A stretch of DNA of 64,000 nt from Streptomyces sp. ISL-12 (GCF_018614415.1 NZ_JAGGOO010000002.1:24206-88205); one strand, 5' to 3'; positions 17,911-25,753 are shown, counted from the stretch's first letter. Numbers and translations: made by a program. Notes: generated by a model not told the origin, from the sequence alone.

Positions 17911-18807
17911 ATGGACGCTGGCTCCCACTCCGACTCCCTCGACCGAGCGACGGAGGACTTCCTCGCGGCGCGCCCCCAGCTCTTCGGCATCGCCTACCGG
18001 GTCCTGGGCAGTGCGGTGGAGGCCGAGGACGTCGTACAGGAGACCTGGCTGCGGTGGCAGCACACGGACCGCGCCAAGGTGAAGGAACCCGCCGCCTTCC
18101 TGACCACGGTCGCCACCCGGCTGGCGATCAACCTGGCGCAGTCCGCGCGGGTGCGCCGGGAGTCCTACGTCGGGCCCTGGCTGCCCGATCCGGTGGACAC
18201 CGTGCAGGACCCGCAGTTGGGCGCGGAGCGGGCCGAGGCGCTGGAGCTGGCGGTGCTGCTGCTCCTGGAGAAGCTCAACCCCGTGGAGCGCACCGCCTAT
18301 GTGCTGCGGCAGGCGTTCGACTACCCCTACGGGCGGATCGCCGAGATCCTGGAGACCACCGAGGCCAACGCCCGTCAGCTGGTCAGCCGGGGACGCAAGC
18401 ACCTGGCCGCCGAGCGCAGGGAACGCGTCACACCGGCCGCCCACCGGCGGCTGCTGGAGGTGTTCCTCTCCGCGGCCCGCACGGGCGACCTGTCGGTCCT
18501 GGAGGACGTGCTGACCGCCGACGTGGTCAGCTACTCCGACGGCGGCGGCATCCGCGGCGCGTCCAAGATCCCGGTGATCGGCCGCACCCATGTCTCGCGG
18601 TACCTGGTGGCGTTCGCCCCGCGCTTCTGGCCGCAGGCGGAGATCCGGTGGGTCGAGGCCAACGGCCTGCCGGCGGTGCTGGTCTCGATGGGCGGCACCG
18701 CCGTCGCCCTGCTGTGCCTGGACATCTCGACGGAGGGCATCGACCGGATCATGTGGGTGATGAACCCGGCGAAGCTGACGCCCTACGTGGCCTCCCTGGC
18801 GGGCTGA
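17911..18807 (+). CDS. ECF41-type RNA polymerase sigma factor I (SnoaL-like C-terminal domain)
   Basis: A 298-residue sigma factor. Region 2 (FGIAYRVLGSAVEAEDVVQE, near residue 30) binds the -10, and region 4 (NPVERTAYVLRQAFDYPYGR, then an HTH ending in SRGRKHL) binds the -35. The linker motif WLPDPVD, the DGGGIRG motif and the C-terminal NPAKL (family NPDKL) identify the ECF41 group, whose C-terminal SnoaL-like domain regulates activity without a separate anti-sigma factor. ATG at 17911 after GAAGGGA. Unlike sigma genes II and IV it has no well-spaced ECF41 promoter: TGTCACG at 17797 is followed by CGTC at the wrong distance. It is the best-preserved copy and a good candidate for the main regulator of the island. 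Confidence 0.9.
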   Translation: MDAGSHSDSLDRATEDFLAARPQLFGIAYRVLGSAVEAEDVVQETWLRWQHTDRAKVKEPAAFLTTVATRLAINLAQSARVRRESYVGPWLPDPVDTVQDPQLGAERAEALELAVLLLLEKLNPVERTAYVLRQAFDYPYGRIAEILETTEANARQLVSRGRKHLAAERRERVTPAAHRRLLEVFLSAARTGDLSVLEDVLTADVVSYSDGGGIRGASKIPVIGRTHVSRYLVAFAPRFWPQAEIRWVEANGLPAVLVSMGGTAVALLCLDISTEGIDRIMWVMNPAKLTPYVASLAG

Positions 18808-18815
18808 CCGGCCGG

Positions 18816-18843
18816 CGTCACAGGAGCGGGCGCCGGCCGGTCA
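18816..18843 (+). promoter_or_regulatory. ECF41-type promoter P8
   Basis: -35 CGTCACA (18816-18822), 15-base spacer, -10 CGGTCA (18838-18843), right after the sigma I stop codon and upstream of the OsmC/Ohr gene. Confidence 0.75.
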
Positions 18844-18959
18844 TCCAGTAGTCCGGCCCCGGGCTCGCGCTGATCCGGAGGCGGACCGTACCCAGGCCCC
18901 GGGTACGGCGTGGCCGCCGGCGGCGGGACGCCGTACCACGACGACATCGGAGTCACGCC

Positions 18960-19457
18960 GTGACCGACCGGATACCGCTGCCCGCCCTGTCCACCGAGAA
19001 GGACTACGACGGGGACGAGTTCTGGCCCCTCTACACCACCACCGTGACCGTGCACGGCGGCGCGGTCTCGCACGGACGGGCCTCCGGCCGGGCCCGTTCG
19101 TCCGACGGCGCCCTGGACCTCGATCTGCGGATGCCCGCCGAGCTGGGCGGCGACGGGCGGGGCACCAACCCCGAGCAGCTGTTCGCGGCTGGTTTCGCGG
19201 CCTGCTTCCACGGCGCGCTGAGCCTGCTGGCCCGGCAGGAGGCGCTGGACCCCGCGGCGATCTCCGTGCTGGCCACCGTGGCCTTCGGCCGGGACCCCGG
19301 GGACGGCGGCTATCTGCTCCACGTCGACCTGGTGGTGCGCTGGCCGGGGGCCGACCGGGCCCTGGCCACCGCGCTGATGGAGCGGGCGGACGCGCTGTGC
19401 CCGTACGCGCGCATGGCCTGGCGGGGCACGCCGACCACCATCACGCTCGCCTCCTGA
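18960..19457 (+). CDS. OsmC/Ohr family peroxide-resistance protein
   Basis: A 165-residue OsmC-fold protein that should detoxify organic hydroperoxides through two cysteines. The first is in AAGFAACFHGAL near residue 83, the second in DALCPYARM near residue 144, the positions typical of Ohr. GTG at 18960 with GGAG eight bases upstream. Promoter P8 lies about 115 bases upstream; the long leader shows no obvious structure. The gene is convergent with the ferredoxin gene (15 bases between stops). It supports a role of the island in oxidative or lipid-peroxide stress. Confidence 0.86.
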   Translation: MTDRIPLPALSTEKDYDGDEFWPLYTTTVTVHGGAVSHGRASGRARSSDGALDLDLRMPAELGGDGRGTNPEQLFAAGFAACFHGALSLLARQEALDPAAISVLATVAFGRDPGDGGYLLHVDLVVRWPGADRALATALMERADALCPYARMAWRGTPTTITLAS

Positions 19458-19472
19458 GCGGCCGGCCGCCGG

Positions 19473-19832
19473 TCAGGAGGGGAACCACAGGTCGGCGTCG
19501 GCGGCTTCCTCCTTGGCGACGGCGAACACGGAGATCGCCTTCTTGGGCCGGCGCTGCCGGGGCAGAGCCGTGACCAAGGGGTGGTCGCCGGGCGGCACGG
19601 ACGGGCGGAACTCCGCGTTGACGGCCCGGTAGTGCGCCCAGTGGTCCGGCAGGTCGTCCTCGTGGAAGACGGCCTCCACCGGGCAGACGGGCTCGCAGGC
19701 GTGGCAGTCGACGCATTCCTCGGGGTTGATGTACAGCGTGCGGGTGCCCTCGTAGATGCAGTCCACGGGGCACTCGGTCACACACGCCCGGTCCTTGATG
19801 TCGACGCAGGGCTGTGCGATGACGTACGGCAT
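19473..19832 (-). CDS. 7Fe ferredoxin (FdxA-like)
   Basis: A 119-residue ferredoxin with two cluster motifs. PCVDIKDRACVTECPVDC near the N-terminus gives a 3Fe-4S-type arrangement, and CVDCHACEPVCPVEAV gives a 4Fe-4S site. It carries single electrons in the cytoplasm. ATG at 19832 with a GGAAGG-type site upstream. Promoter P9 lies 37 bases upstream, divergent from the flavoprotein promoter P10. Likely partners in the same regulon are the ferredoxin reductase at 12407 or the flavoprotein at 19995. The C-terminal 40 residues (RQRRPKKAISVFAVAKEE) are basic and typical of actinobacterial FdxA. Confidence 0.9.
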   Translation of the reverse strand: MPYVIAQPCVDIKDRACVTECPVDCIYEGTRTLYINPEECVDCHACEPVCPVEAVFHEDDLPDHWAHYRAVNAEFRPSVPPGDHPLVTALPRQRRPKKAISVFAVAKEEAADADLWFPS

Positions 19833-19869
19833 GGCCTTCCCCTTCCTCGGGTCCTCCGGCTCGCAGAGG

Positions 19870-19897
19870 TGACCGGAGACACCGTCATGTTGTGACA
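19870..19897 (-). promoter_or_regulatory. ECF41-type promoter P9
   Basis: Minus strand -35 TGTCACA (19897-19891), 15-base spacer, -10 CGGTCA (19875-19870), 37 bases before the ferredoxin ATG. Divergent from P10. Confidence 0.82.
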
Positions 19898-19932
19898 CCT
19901 CACACGGTCGCGGTCGCCGCCGCCGCTGTCCG

Positions 19933-19960
19933 TGTCACAAACCCCCACCCGGTCCTGTCC
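19933..19960 (+). promoter_or_regulatory. ECF41-type promoter P10
   Basis: -35 TGTCACA (19933-19939), 15-base spacer, -10 CTGTCC (19955-19960), 34 bases before the flavoprotein GTG. A CGGTCC five bases closer is at the wrong distance. Confidence 0.76.
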
Positions 19961-19994
19961 TATCGGTGACCCACTCAGAGCGACGGGAGCGATC

Positions 19995-21725
19995 GTGGCC
20001 ATTACCGAACAACGTCTTGCCACCACTGTGCTGGTCATCGGTACCGGCGGAGCCGGCCTGCGGGCGTCGATCGAGCTGGCCGAGGCCGGCGTCGACGTCA
20101 TCGCCGTCGGCAAGCGCCCCAAGGAGGACACCCACACCTCCCTGGCGGCCGGCGGGATCAACGCGGCCCTGGCCACGATGGACCCCGAGGACAGCTGGCA
20201 GCAGCACGCCGCCGACACGCTCAAGGAGAGCTACCTGCTCGGTGATCCGCGTACCGCCGAGATCGTCACCCGGGGCGCCGCCCTCGGCATCGACGACCTG
20301 GAGCGCTACGGCATGGCGTTCGCCCGCGAGCAGGACGGCCGCATCTCACAGCGTTTCTTCGGCGCCCACACCTACCGCCGCACCGCCTTCGCCGGCGACT
20401 ACACCGGCCTGGAGATCCAGCGCACCCTCATCCGGCGGGCGGTGCAGCTGGACATCCCGGTGCTGGACAGTGTGTACATCACCCGCATCCTGGTGCACGA
20501 CGGCGCGGTCTTCGGGGCGTACGGCTTCGACCTCACCGACGGCACCCGTCATCTGATCCACGCGGACGCCGTGATCCTCGCGGCGGGCGGTCACACCCGT
20601 ATCTGGCGCCGCACCTCCTCGCGCCGGGACGAGAACACCGGTGACTCCTTCCGGCTGGCGGTCGAGGCCGGGGCCCGGCTGCGCGACCCCGAGCTGGTGC
20701 AGTTCCACCCCTCCGGCATCATCGAGCCGGAGAACGCCGCCGGCACGCTGGTCAGCGAGGCGGCCCGGGGCGAGGGCGGCATCCTGCGCAACGCCCTCGG
20801 CGAGCGGTACATGAGCCGCTACGACCCCGAGCGGATGGAGCTGTCCACCCGCGACCGGGTGGCCCTCGCCTCCTACACCGAGATCAAGGAGGGCCGCGGC
20901 ACCCCCAAGGGCGGGGTCTGGCTCGACGTCTCCCACCTGCCTCGCCGGACCATCATGGAGCGGCTCCCCCGGGTCTACCAGACCCTCCTGGAGCTGCAGA
21001 TGCTCGACATCACCCGCGACCCGATCGAGGTCGCGCCCACCGCGCACTACTCGATGGGCGGCGTCTGGGTCCGGCCCGAGGACCACGGCACCGACGTGCG
21101 CGGTCTGTACGCCATCGGCGAGGCCGCCAGCGGTCTGCACGGCGCCAACCGGCTCGGCGGCAACAGCCTGATCGAACTCCTCGTCTACGGCCGGCTCACC
21201 GGCCAGGCCGCCGCCGCCTACGCGGAGTCGCTCACCGCACAGCCCCGCAGCGCGTCCGCGACCCGCGCGGCCCGCGCCGAGGTCGACGAACTGCTCGCCG
21301 CCGACGGGCCGGAGAACGTGCGCGCGCTGCAACGCGCCATCCGCGACACCATGACCGAACACGCCGGAGTGGTCCGCGACGAGCAGGGGCTGCGCGCCGG
21401 GCTGGCGGAACTGGACCTCATCGAGAAGCGCATGGAGAACGTCGGGGTGCACCCGGACATCGCCGGGTTCCAGGACCTCGCCCACGCCTTCGACCTGAAG
21501 TCGGCCGCGCTGGCGGCCCGCGCCACCCTGGAGGCGGCCCTGGAACGCCGGGAGACCCGCGGCTGCCACAACCGCAGCGACTTCCCGGACCTGGACCCGG
21601 CCCTCCGCGTCAACCTCGTGTGGTCGCCGGCCACCGGTGTCACCCGCGAGAGCATCCCGGACATCCCGGCCGAGATCGCCGCCCTCATGGCGGACGTCTC
21701 CACCGAGGGCAAGCTCGTCGAGTGA
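19995..21725 (+). CDS. SdhA/FrdA-like FAD-binding flavoprotein, solitary
   Basis: A 576-residue flavoprotein of the succinate dehydrogenase/fumarate reductase/L-aspartate oxidase family. The FAD motif LVIGTGGAGLRASIEL starts near residue 12; HTSLAAGGINAAL near residue 46 includes the histidine to which FAD is covalently linked in SdhA. The active-site regions are VQFHPSGI, ARGEGGILRNALGERYM, and HYSMGGVWV; the second FAD region is GLYAIGEAASGLHGANRLGGNS. GTG at 19995 after GGGAG. No iron-sulfur (SdhB) or membrane anchor gene is next to it. The divergent ferredoxin shares the intergenic promoter pair and is a candidate electron partner; a soluble fumarate reductase-like role is inference. Confidence 0.87.
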   Translation: MAITEQRLATTVLVIGTGGAGLRASIELAEAGVDVIAVGKRPKEDTHTSLAAGGINAALATMDPEDSWQQHAADTLKESYLLGDPRTAEIVTRGAALGIDDLERYGMAFAREQDGRISQRFFGAHTYRRTAFAGDYTGLEIQRTLIRRAVQLDIPVLDSVYITRILVHDGAVFGAYGFDLTDGTRHLIHADAVILAAGGHTRIWRRTSSRRDENTGDSFRLAVEAGARLRDPELVQFHPSGIIEPENAAGTLVSEAARGEGGILRNALGERYMSRYDPERMELSTRDRVALASYTEIKEGRGTPKGGVWLDVSHLPRRTIMERLPRVYQTLLELQMLDITRDPIEVAPTAHYSMGGVWVRPEDHGTDVRGLYAIGEAASGLHGANRLGGNSLIELLVYGRLTGQAAAAYAESLTAQPRSASATRAARAEVDELLAADGPENVRALQRAIRDTMTEHAGVVRDEQGLRAGLAELDLIEKRMENVGVHPDIAGFQDLAHAFDLKSAALAARATLEAALERRETRGCHNRSDFPDLDPALRVNLVWSPATGVTRESIPDIPAEIAALMADVSTEGKLVE

Positions 21726-21728
21726 CGG

Positions 21729-21756
21729 TGTAACACAAACCCCGCCTACCCGGTCT
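21729..21756 (+). promoter_or_regulatory. ECF41-type promoter P11
   Basis: -35 TGTAACA (21729-21735), 15-base spacer, -10 CGGTCT (21751-21756), 45 bases before the second NmrA-like gene and right after the flavoprotein stop. Confidence 0.76.
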
Positions 21757-21801
21757 TCTCCAGTACAGACAGCATCACACCACCCCGAAAGGATTCCCAC
21801 C

Positions 21802-22551
21802 ATGAAGGTCGTAGTGATCGGTGGCACCGGACTGATCGGCTCCAAGCTGGTCGCCAAGCTCAACGAGCACGGTCACGAGGCGGTCCCGGCCGCCCCCAAC
21901 ACCGGCGTGAACACGCTCACCGGCGAGGGTCTGGCCGAGGTGCTGACCGGCGCCTCGGTCGTGGTCGACGTCTCCAACTCGCCCTCCTTCGCGGACGACG
22001 CCGTCATGGAGTTCTTCCGCACCTCGACCACCAACCTGCTGAAGGCGGAGGCGGAGGCGGGCGTCACCCACCACGTGGCGCTCTCCGTGGTCGGCACCGA
22101 GCGGCTCCAGGAGAGCGGCTACTTCCGTGCCAAGCAGGCGCAGGAGGAGCTGATCAAGGACTCGGGCATCCCGTTCTCCATCGTGCACGCCACGCAGTTC
22201 TTCGAGTTCATGAAGGGCATCGCCGACGCGGCCACCGACGGTGACACCGTCCGCCTGGCCCCGGTCAAGATCCGGCCGGTCTTCTCCGACGACGTGGCCG
22301 CCACCGTGGGCCGCACCGCCGTCGGCACCCCGGTGGGCGGTGTGGTGGAGGTCGCCGGTCCGGACGTGTTCCAGCTCGACGAGCTGATCGGCAAGGGCCT
22401 GGCCGCCAAGAACGACCCGCGCAAGGTGGTGACCGACGTGCACGCGCCGTACTTCGGCGCGGAGCTGACGGAGACCACGCTGCTGCCCGGACCGGACGCG
22501 CACATCGCGGAGACCCGGTTCACCGACTGGCTGGCGCAGCAGCAGCACTGA
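21802..22551 (+). CDS. NmrA-like NAD(P)-binding oxidoreductase/epimerase, second copy
   Basis: A 249-residue Rossmann protein, a full-length paralogue of the gene at 2494: VVVIGGTGLIGSKLVAKL at the N-terminus, VVVDVSNSPSF, then ALSVVGTERLQESGYFRAK and the shared C-terminal [11 protein letters not shown] block (TLLPGPDAH in the other copy). ATG at 21802 after AAAGGA. It has its own ECF41 promoter (P11), and an intrinsic terminator follows at 22598. This sort of protein is the usual ECF41 target, so this copy may be the ancestral partner of one of the sigma factors. The substrate is unknown. Confidence 0.87.
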   Translation: MKVVVIGGTGLIGSKLVAKLNEHGHEAVPAAPNTGVNTLTGEGLAEVLTGASVVVDVSNSPSFADDAVMEFFRTSTTNLLKAEAEAGVTHHVALSVVGTERLQESGYFRAKQAQEELIKDSGIPFSIVHATQFFEFMKGIADAATDGDTVRLAPVKIRPVFSDDVAATVGRTAVGTPVGGVVEVAGPDVFQLDELIGKGLAAKNDPRKVVTDVHAPYFGAELTETTLLPGPDAHIAETRFTDWLAQQQH

Positions 22552-22597
22552 GCCGCCGGGGGGCGAGCCCTGTGAGGGGGGCCCGTCACCCGTGCGT

Positions 22598-22640
22598 GGG
22601 GCCTGTCGTCCGCGGCGCGGTACGGCAGGCCCCTTTTTTT
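22598..22640 (+). terminator. Intrinsic terminator with T tract
   Basis: Stem 22598-22609 with 22622-22633 (12 bp, one G-T pair) followed by seven T, 46 bases after the NmrA-like gene. Confidence 0.85.
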
Positions 22641-22718
22641 CTCATCCCGGCCCACCTCCTTTCCCACCCCGGCCCACCTCGTCACCGACGGGCACCATCG
22701 TCCGAGGAAGCGAAGCGA

Positions 22719-23324
22719 ATGACCATGTCCCTCCATCACGATCAGGCCGTCTCCCCCGGCTTCCGTACGTACCCGGGCCTGACCGGCGCGTACACCATCG
22801 ACCCGGTGCACAGCATGATCGGCTTCTCCGTGCGGCACGCCATGATCTCCACCATCCGCGGCCGGTTCGACCGCTTCGAGGGCCTGCTCCTGCTCAACGG
22901 CTCCCACCCCGCCCGGTCCGAGGCGTACGTCAGTGTGCAGACCGACAGTGTGAACACCGGGGTCAAGGAGCGCGACGGCCATCTGGCGGGCCCGGCCTTC
23001 TTCGACTCCGCGACGTTCCCGCTGATGAGCTTCCGCTCCACCGGTGTCCGCCCGCTCGGTGACGACACGTTCTGGCTCGCGGGCGCGCTGCGCGTCAAGG
23101 ACGTCGAACTGCCCCTGGACATCGACGTCGCCTTCGGTGGCGCCGGCGACGACGCCCACGGGCGGCACCGGGTCGGTTTCGAGGGCTCGGCCACCCTGCG
23201 GCGTTCGGACTGGGGGCTGGCCTGGAACACGCCACTGGAGACCGGCGGGGTCCTCGTCGGTGACAAGGTGACGCTGACCCTGGACGTCTCGGCGGTCCGC
23301 GCCGACCGGGAGTCCGGCGCCTGA
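22719..23324 (+). CDS. YceI-family lipid-binding protein
   Basis: A 201-residue YceI-like lipocalin fold. TYPGLTGAYTIDPVHSMIGF near residue 16 is the family opening, followed by FSVRHAMISTIRGRFDRFEG, SVNTGVKERDGHL, and F.SA.FP.M.F as FFDSATFPLMSFRST; DKVTLTLDVSA is at the C-terminus. Such proteins bind isoprenoid or fatty-acid-like ligands. It has no signal peptide, as in most actinobacterial copies. ATG 22719 (or 22725), with GAGGAAG upstream. The gap before it holds the terminator and only a poor ECF41-like match (CGTCACC, 22584), so its control is unclear. Confidence 0.86.
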   Translation: MTMSLHHDQAVSPGFRTYPGLTGAYTIDPVHSMIGFSVRHAMISTIRGRFDRFEGLLLLNGSHPARSEAYVSVQTDSVNTGVKERDGHLAGPAFFDSATFPLMSFRSTGVRPLGDDTFWLAGALRVKDVELPLDIDVAFGGAGDDAHGRHRVGFEGSATLRRSDWGLAWNTPLETGGVLVGDKVTLTLDVSAVRADRESGA

Positions 23325-23336
23325 CCGGCGGCCGGC

Positions 23337-23388
23337 GCGTGTGGGGCGGGGGTGGTTCCGGTGCCGGAACCACCCCCGCCCCACACGC
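23337..23388. terminator. Bidirectional hairpin terminator, 25-bp perfect stem
   Basis: 23337-23361 and 23364-23388 are perfect reverse complements with almost no loop, between the convergent YceI and WhiB genes. Confidence 0.84.
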
Positions 23389-23396
23389 GGCCGTGC

Positions 23397-23663
23397 TCAC
23401 GCGGCCGTCATCGTCCGGGCCGGGCCGAGTGCCGTACGCCGGCGCAGGGCGCGGCGCTCGCCTTCGGTCGTACCGCCCCAGATGCCCTCGACGGGCCCCG
23501 CTTCGACGGCCCAGGCCAGGCACCGCTCGGCCACCGGGCACTGCCGGCAGACCGCCTTCGCCTCGTCCGTCTGCACGGCCGACAGGCCGCTGTCGGCACT
23601 GCCGACCGGGAAGAAGAGATCAGGGTCCTCGCGCAGGCACAGGCCCCGGTCACGCCAGTCCAT
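23397..23663 (-). CDS. WhiB-family iron-sulfur transcription regulator
   Basis: An 88-residue WhiB-like protein with four cysteines at 9, 39, 42 and 48 (C...CxxCxxxxxC) for a 4Fe-4S cluster, the turn GIWGGTT near residue 60, and a basic tail ERRALRRR for DNA binding. WhiB proteins sense redox or NO and usually act with the principal sigma factor. ATG at 23663 after GGAGG. Promoter P12 lies about 50 bases upstream and is divergent from ECF41 sigma gene II, so the WhiB protein appears to be a downstream regulator in the island. Which Wbl subgroup it belongs to is not certain. Confidence 0.9.
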   Translation of the reverse strand: MDWRDRGLCLREDPDLFFPVGSADSGLSAVQTDEAKAVCRQCPVAERCLAWAVEAGPVEGIWGGTTEGERRALRRRTALGPARTMTAA

Positions 23664-23711
23664 GGAACACCTCCGGTGTGGGAAACGGACACTGTGGGGG
23701 GGTATCCGGGA

Positions 23712-23739
23712 AGACCGGACGGTCGACGTGGGTGTGACA
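23712..23739 (-). promoter_or_regulatory. ECF41-type promoter P12
   Basis: Minus strand -35 TGTCACA (23739-23733), 15-base spacer, -10 CGGTCT (23717-23712), 48 bases before the WhiB ATG. Confidence 0.82.
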
Positions 23740-23806
23740 CGAAAGACGACGGCAAAAGGTGCCAATCGATGGTGTGGTGAATCCGTCGAGAAAGTCGGCG
23801 CGCACC

Positions 23807-23834
23807 TGTTACGAACCGTCCGGCCCCTCGGTCT
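23807..23834 (+). promoter_or_regulatory. ECF41-type promoter P13 (variant -35)
   Basis: -35 TGTTACG (23807-23813, two changes from consensus), 15-base spacer, -10 CGGTCT (23829-23834). It precedes ECF41 sigma gene II and would make it autoregulated. Confidence 0.62.
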
Positions 23835-23937
23835 TCTGGGACGGAGGTGACCGCGCCACCCCACCGCTGACACCGGTCCCGCCCGCCGGCCGCCTCCGTT
23901 AACACGTTGGCAACACAGAAACGGAGACCCAAGGACC

Positions 23938-24939
23938 ATGCATCCAGAGGCGTCCACCGTGGGAGGCGACCTGAGCGAGGCCGTCTCCGTCTTCGTAGAG
24001 CTACGGCCCCGTCTCTTCGGCATCGCCTACCGCATGCTGGGCAGTGCGGCGGAGGCCGAGGACGTGGTCCAGGAGGTGTGGCTGCGCTGGCAGCGCACCG
24101 ACCGGTCCGTCGTGGTCAGTCCCGTGGCGTTCCTGTCCAGCGCCACCACCCGGCTGGCCATCAACGTGGCCCAGTCGGCCCGGGTCCGGCGCGAGACCTA
24201 CATCGGTCCGTGGCTGCCCGAGCCGATCGACACCAGCAACGACCCGCAGGCCGGCGCCGAACGCGCCGAGGCGCTCGAACTGGCCCTGCTGCTGGTGCTG
24301 GAGAAGCTCCCGCCGACCGAGCGCGCCGCGTACGTGCTGCGGGAGGCGTTCGACTACGGCTACCCCGAGATCGCGCGCATCCTGGGACTCAGCCCCGTCA
24401 ACGTACGGAAGATCGTCAGCCGGGCGCGCAGACACCTCACCGACGACCAGCGCGACAGCGTCGACGCCGTCGAGCACCGCAAGCTGCTCGACGCCTTCGT
24501 GGCCGCCGCCCGGCGCGGGGACACCGCCTCGCTGGAGGAACTGCTCACGCCGGACGCGGTCAGCCTGTCCGACGGCAACGGCATGCGGGGCGCGGCCCGG
24601 GTGCCCGTGCTGGGCCGGGTCCGGGTGGCGAACCTGTCCACCGCATACCCGCGGTTCTGGCCCACGGTCGAGGTGGAGCCGGTGGTGGCCAACGGGCGTG
24701 GCGGTGTGGTCCTGCACCGGGACGGACGGCCCGCCACCTTCATGACCGTCGCGGCCACCCGCCGGGGCATCCACCAGGTGATGTGGGTCTTCGAGCCGGG
24801 CAAGCTCGCCGCCTACCTGGCCACCCGTCAGGGGCGGTTCCAGGAACGCAGTTTGTCGGGATTGAGGACCACCCAGACCTGGACGACGCGGGAGCCGGCC
24901 ACGTCGAGGGTGACGACCGCGGCGACCGTCTCCTCGTAG
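23938..24939 (+). CDS. ECF41-type RNA polymerase sigma factor II
   Basis: A 333-residue sigma factor, closely related to copy I. Region 2 contains FGIAYRMLGSAAEAEDVVQE; the linker has WLPEPID (the ECF41 WLPEP motif); region 4 has PPTERAAYVLREAFDYGYPE and LSPVNVRKIVSRARRHL. In the C-terminal SnoaL-like domain the DGGGK motif is altered to DGNGM and NPDKL to EPGKL, so regulation through this domain may differ. The frame continues about 35 residues past the usual end and overlaps the convergent sigma III gene by 112 bases. ATG at 23938 after GGAGACC. Promoter P13 suggests autoregulation. Confidence 0.88.
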   Translation: MHPEASTVGGDLSEAVSVFVELRPRLFGIAYRMLGSAAEAEDVVQEVWLRWQRTDRSVVVSPVAFLSSATTRLAINVAQSARVRRETYIGPWLPEPIDTSNDPQAGAERAEALELALLLVLEKLPPTERAAYVLREAFDYGYPEIARILGLSPVNVRKIVSRARRHLTDDQRDSVDAVEHRKLLDAFVAAARRGDTASLEELLTPDAVSLSDGNGMRGAARVPVLGRVRVANLSTAYPRFWPTVEVEPVVANGRGGVVLHRDGRPATFMTVAATRRGIHQVMWVFEPGKLAAYLATRQGRFQERSLSGLRTTQTWTTREPATSRVTTAATVSS

Positions 24940-25667
24940 CGGGCCACCAGGCCGGTGCCGCCGTTGACGGGGCAGGCCCGCAAGGTGGTGCGCGGATGCC
25001 CGGCGAGCAGGGTCAGCAGGCTCCGGGCGACCCGCTCGCGGCCGGTGACGGGGCCGGTCAGGGCGCGGACCTTGCCGCCGCCGTCGAAGAACGCGGTGAC
25101 GTCGTCGGCCAGCAGGGCGGCCAGCCGCCCGGTGTCCTCGTCGGCGCACGCCTGCCGCAGGGCGTGCGCGATCTCGTGCTGCCGGCGCGGCGGGGCCGGG
25201 CGGGCGGTGCGGGCGCGCAGGCTGTGCCGGGCCCGGTCCACCGGGTCCGGGCGGGCCGCGCGGTCGCCGGCGGCCGGTGCCCCGAAGACGTCGTTGAGCA
25301 CGAACGCCGCCCGTTCGGCCGGGGACAGGGTCTCCAGCGCCCGCAGCAGCGCCCGGTCGGCCGCGTCCCGCAGCCCGGCGTACGGCTGCTCGCGCGGCGG
25401 CGCGGGCTCCGGCGGGTCCGGGCGGCCGGTGCCGGGCGGGGCCAGCCGGGCCAGCGCGAGGCCGCCCACCACCCGCGTCAGCCAGGCCCGGGGCGCCCGT
25501 ATCCGCGCCCGCTGCCGCTCGGAGAGCCGGTACCACTGGCGGTACGCCTCGTCGGTGACGCGCTCGGCCGCGACCCGGCTGCCCAGCATCCACCGGGCGA
25601 CCTCCACCAGGTGCCGCCGCTCGTCGAGCAGCTCCGCGAGAGGCACGGTGTCACCGACGGGTTCCAT
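24828..25667 (-). CDS. ECF41-like sigma factor III with damaged region 4
   Basis: A 279-residue protein closest to sigma IV. The N-terminus LAELLDERRHLVEVARWMLG corresponds to region 2; FFDGGGKVRA and LNPDKLRSW are the intact ECF41 C-terminal motifs. There is no WLPEP linker. In region 4 the sequence after SPAERAAFVLNDVF is GAPAAGDRAARPDPVDRARHS, about seven residues shorter than in sigma IV and without a recognisable helix-turn-helix, so -35 binding is doubtful. ATG at 25667 after GGAAGGAGG. Its 3' end overlaps convergent sigma II. It may be decaying, or may act as a non-DNA-binding modulator. No ECF41 promoter is seen upstream. Confidence 0.78.
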   Translation of the reverse strand: MEPVGDTVPLAELLDERRHLVEVARWMLGSRVAAERVTDEAYRQWYRLSERQRARIRAPRAWLTRVVGGLALARLAPPGTGRPDPPEPAPPREQPYAGLRDAADRALLRALETLSPAERAAFVLNDVFGAPAAGDRAARPDPVDRARHSLRARTARPAPPRRQHEIAHALRQACADEDTGRLAALLADDVTAFFDGGGKVRALTGPVTGRERVARSLLTLLAGHPRTTLRACPVNGGTGLVARYEETVAAVVTLDVAGSRVVQVWVVLNPDKLRSWNRP

Positions 25668-25753
25668 ACCGCCTCCTTCCGTTCCGGAACGGCCCTCCGG
25701 CCTCTCCCGGCCGCCGCGGTGGCGTACCGCCACAGCACCCGCACCTGAAACAC

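Noticed and set aside
22584..22611. CGTCACC-N15-TCGTCC before the YceI gene
   Set aside because: Weak -35 and it overlaps the stem of the intrinsic terminator.
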